Source: JAFLBB01 sp040007195 (GTDB lineage: Bacteria; Acidobacteriota; Terriglobia; Bryobacterales; Bryobacteraceae). From it: a stretch of DNA of 7,749 nucleotides. The notes under the pieces were generated by a model. The model was not told where the DNA came from. It worked only from the letters and a program-made list of their open reading frames with translations, and ran no database searches. Location: the NCBI GenBank assembly GCA_040007195.1, contig JBDTVQ010000331.1:1-7749 (forward strand). The letters are read 5' to 3'. Position 1 is the stretch's first letter; each line of letters begins with the position of its first letter. Both the position numbers and the translations under genes were made by a program. Shown piece after piece: positions 6,002 to 7,749 of the stretch.

Positions 6002-7749
6002 ATGAGGGCGGGCCGCAGCCTGGCTAGCCTGCTCTGCTGCGCGGTGCTGGCAACAGCGGCGGTGGACTACGAGAGCGAGGTGCGTCCCCTGCTCGCCAAG
6101 CGTTGTGTGGGTTGTCACGGGCCGGCGCTGCAGATGAGCCATCTGCGGTTGGATCAAAAGGCGAGCCTGCTGAAGGGCGGCGAGAGCGGCATTCCGGCGA
6201 TTGAGCCGGGTAGCGCGGCGAAGAGTCTGCTCATCCGTTATGTGAGCGGCACGGACCCGAAGCTGGTGATGCCGCCGAAGGGGACGCGGTTGACGCCGGA
6301 GCAGGTGGCGCTGCTCTCGAAGTGGATCGATGAAGGCGTGGTGTGGCCGTCGGCGGAAGCGGCGGTCGAGAAGAAGGAAGATCCGCGCTTGCAGCATTGG
6401 GCTTGGCAGCCGTTGAGGAAGCCGGAGGTGCCCGCGGTCCAGGACGCGGCGTGGGTGCGGAATCCAATTGATGCGTTCGTGCTGGCCAAACTGGAAGCCC
6501 GCGGGTGGAAGCCGAATCCCGTGGCGAAGCAGCGCGACCTGTTGCGGCGCGTGTACTTGAACGTGATCGGGCTGCCGCCGACTATTGCCGAGCAGGACGC
6601 GTTCAAGGGCGACGTCGATGCCGAGGTGAAGAAGCTGCTGGCGCGGCCCGAGTATGGCGAGCGCTGGGCGCGGCATTGGCTGGATGTGGTGCGCTACGGC
6701 GACACGAACGGCTATGAGCGCGATGCGACGAAGCCGCTGGTGTGGCAGTATCGCGACTATGTGATTCGGGCCTTCAACAACGATGTTCCGTATGACCGGT
6801 TTGTGATTGAGCAACTGGCGGGCGATGAGTTGCCGGACTCGAATGCGAACACGATGATCGCGACCGGGTACAACCGGCTGGGGCCATGGGACGATGAGCC
6901 GGCCGATCCGGCGGAGGACCACTTCGACCAGTTGGACGATTTGGTGAGCACAACCTCGCAGGCATTTCTGGGACTGACGCTGGGTTGCGCGCGTTGCCAC
7001 AATCACAAGTTCGAACCGTTGACCACGCGCGATTACTACAGCATGGTGGCGGTGTTTCACGGACTGACGCGGCCTCGCAAAGGGCGCACGGAACTGGATC
7101 GTCCGGTGGGTGAGTGGCCTGAGGTACAGCACAACGATGCATACGGCGAGCCGGAGCTGCCGCGTGGGTACTTCATGGAAGAGCGGTCGCCGAAGGCGCC
7201 GCCGACGTTCATTCTGATTCGAGGGAAGGCCTCTTCGCCGGGGCCGGAAGTAGAGCCCGTGCCGCCGGCGTTGATCGCGGCGGGGTTTGAGGCGATGCCC
7301 GCGGGACCGCGCACAAGCCAGCGGCGATTGGCGTTTGCGCGATGGTTGACGTCGAAGCAGAACCTGCTGGCGGCGCGCGTGATGGTGAACCGCGTGTGGC
7401 AGTGGAACTTCGGCGAGGGGCTGGTGCGGACGCCGAATGATTTCGGAGTGATGGGTGCGAAACCGACGCATCGGGAACTGCTCGACTGGCTGGCCGTTTG
7501 GTTCATGGAGAACGGCTGGTCGGTGAAGAAGCTGAACGCCCTGATCGCGGGGAGCAATACGTACCGGATGTCGAAAGCTGTGGATGCTCAAGCGGACGGC
7601 GCGAAGTATGCGGCAGAAGATCCGGAGGATATGCTGCTGTGGCGCGTGCCTTACAAGAGGCTGGAAGCCGAAGCGATACTGGACTCGATGGCGGCGGTGA
7701 GCGGGCGGCTGAATACGACGATGTACGGGCCGCCGGTGTATCCGGAGAT
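6002..7749 (+). CDS. PSCyt1-DUF1549-DUF1553 cytochrome-like protein (3' end outside window)
   Basis: 582 residues are present and the frame is open at the right edge; relatives are usually about 750-1050 residues. A signal peptide (1-20, core SLASLLCCAVLATAA) leads into a planctomycete cytochrome C domain (about 22-112). It has YESEVRPLLAKRC, heme motif C35-VG-C38-H39, a likely axial methionine in VMPPKG (M90) and the closing helix LLSKWIDEG. DUF1549 spans about 152-357, with NPIDAFVLAKLE, RRVYLNVIGLPPT, RWARHWLDVVRYGDTNGYE and a second CXXCH at 329-333 (GCARCHNHKFEPL). A short linker with FILIRGKASSPGPEVEP (403-419) precedes DUF1553 (about 437 onward: RRLAFARWLTSKQN, ARVMVNRVWQWNFGEGLV, PTHRELLDWLA). 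The biochemical function of DUF1549/DUF1553 is not established; the heme motifs imply a redox role. The start at 6002 is chosen for its normal signal peptide. An in-frame ATG at 5936 has a better ribosome binding site, overlaps the PQQ gene by 20 bases and would add 22 arginine- and tryptophan-rich residues. Probably co-transcribed with the PQQ enzyme. Confidence 0.93.
   Translation, partial: MRAGRSLASLLCCAVLATAAVDYESEVRPLLAKRCVGCHGPALQMSHLRLDQKASLLKGGESGIPAIEPGSAAKSLLIRYVSGTDPKLVMPPKGTRLTPEQVALLSKWIDEGVVWPSAEAAVEKKEDPRLQHWAWQPLRKPEVPAVQDAAWVRNPIDAFVLAKLEARGWKPNPVAKQRDLLRRVYLNVIGLPPTIAEQDAFKGDVDAEVKKLLARPEYGERWARHWLDVVRYGDTNGYERDATKPLVWQYRDYVIRAFNNDVPYDRFVIEQLAGDELPDSNANTMIATGYNRLGPWDDEPADPAEDHFDQLDDLVSTTSQAFLGLTLGCARCHNHKFEPLTTRDYYSMVAVFHGLTRPRKGRTELDRPVGEWPEVQHNDAYGEPELPRGYFMEERSPKAPPTFILIRGKASSPGPEVEPVPPALIAAGFEAMPAGPRTSQRRLAFARWLTSKQNLLAARVMVNRVWQWNFGEGLVRTPNDFGVMGAKPTHRELLDWLAVWFMENGWSVKKLNALIAGSNTYRMSKAVDAQADGAKYAAEDPEDMLLWRVPYKRLEAEAILDSMAAVSGRLNTTMYGPPVYPE

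Noticed and set aside
6032..6040. Cysteine pair in the leader of the DUF1549 protein, considered as a lipoprotein site
   Set aside because: The residues before each cysteine (SLL, then LLC) do not fit the lipobox pattern, so an ordinary signal peptide is more likely.
5561..7591. 676-residue open frame on the minus strand opposite the PQQ and DUF1549 genes
   Set aside because: The translation is rich in arginine, proline, histidine and glutamine and has no recognisable domain, while the plus strand encodes clear conserved families. It is a shadow of GC-rich codon use.
1..7749. CRISPR arrays, tRNA or rRNA genes, insertion sequences, attachment sites
   Set aside because: Coding sequence covers nearly the whole window. 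I saw no spaced repeats, transposase-like genes, terminal inverted repeats or tRNA-like folds.

Overview
The window is gene-dense, GC-rich bacterial DNA that carries part of a secreted redox locus. Five protein genes sit in two divergent units that share one 88-base control region (4029-4116). Three of the five proteins begin with a heme-binding domain of the 'planctomycete cytochrome C' type. One is a PQQ-dependent dehydrogenase, and one is a secreted protein built from Ig-like and PPC domains. All five begin with a recognisable or likely export signal. This family mix, DUF1549/DUF1553 cytochromes next to a 7-bladed propeller cytochrome and a PQQ enzyme, is typical of Acidobacteriota of the Solibacter/Bryobacter kind. 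Planctomycetota or Verrucomicrobiota remain possible. The assignment rests on family content alone, because no rRNA or marker gene is present.

Left unit (minus strand, read right to left from about 4048): (i) a 447-residue protein with an N-terminal cytochrome c domain (CAGCH) and a complete seven-repeat WD40-like propeller, 4028 to 2685; (ii) a 696-residue secreted protein with a TIG/Ig-like domain and two PPC-type beta-sandwich domains, 2688 to 598; (iii) the first 207 residues of a protein with an unusual CX4CH heme motif followed by a bacterial Ig-like domain, 623 to beyond the left edge, probably a DUF1549/DUF1553 protein. The genes overlap by 4 and 26 bases and have good Shine-Dalgarno sequences inside the preceding gene, so this is almost certainly one operon with coupled translation.

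Right unit (plus strand): (iv) a 612-residue PQQ dehydrogenase of the membrane glucose dehydrogenase type, lacking the membrane-anchor domain and carrying a Tat-like leader, 4117 to 5955; (v) a PSCyt1-DUF1549-DUF1553 protein from 6002 (or 5936) running off the right edge, with two CXXCH motifs.

Working model (inference): the PQQ enzyme oxidises a sugar or alcohol outside the cytoplasmic membrane and passes electrons to one or more of the heme proteins encoded beside it. The propeller and PPC proteins would give binding or scaffolding surfaces. Neither the substrate nor the function of DUF1549/DUF1553 can be read from the sequence. No RNA gene, insertion sequence, CRISPR array, terminator or sign of recent gene transfer was seen. 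Apart from the 88-base divergent spacer and the short 5956-6001 gap, the window is entirely coding.
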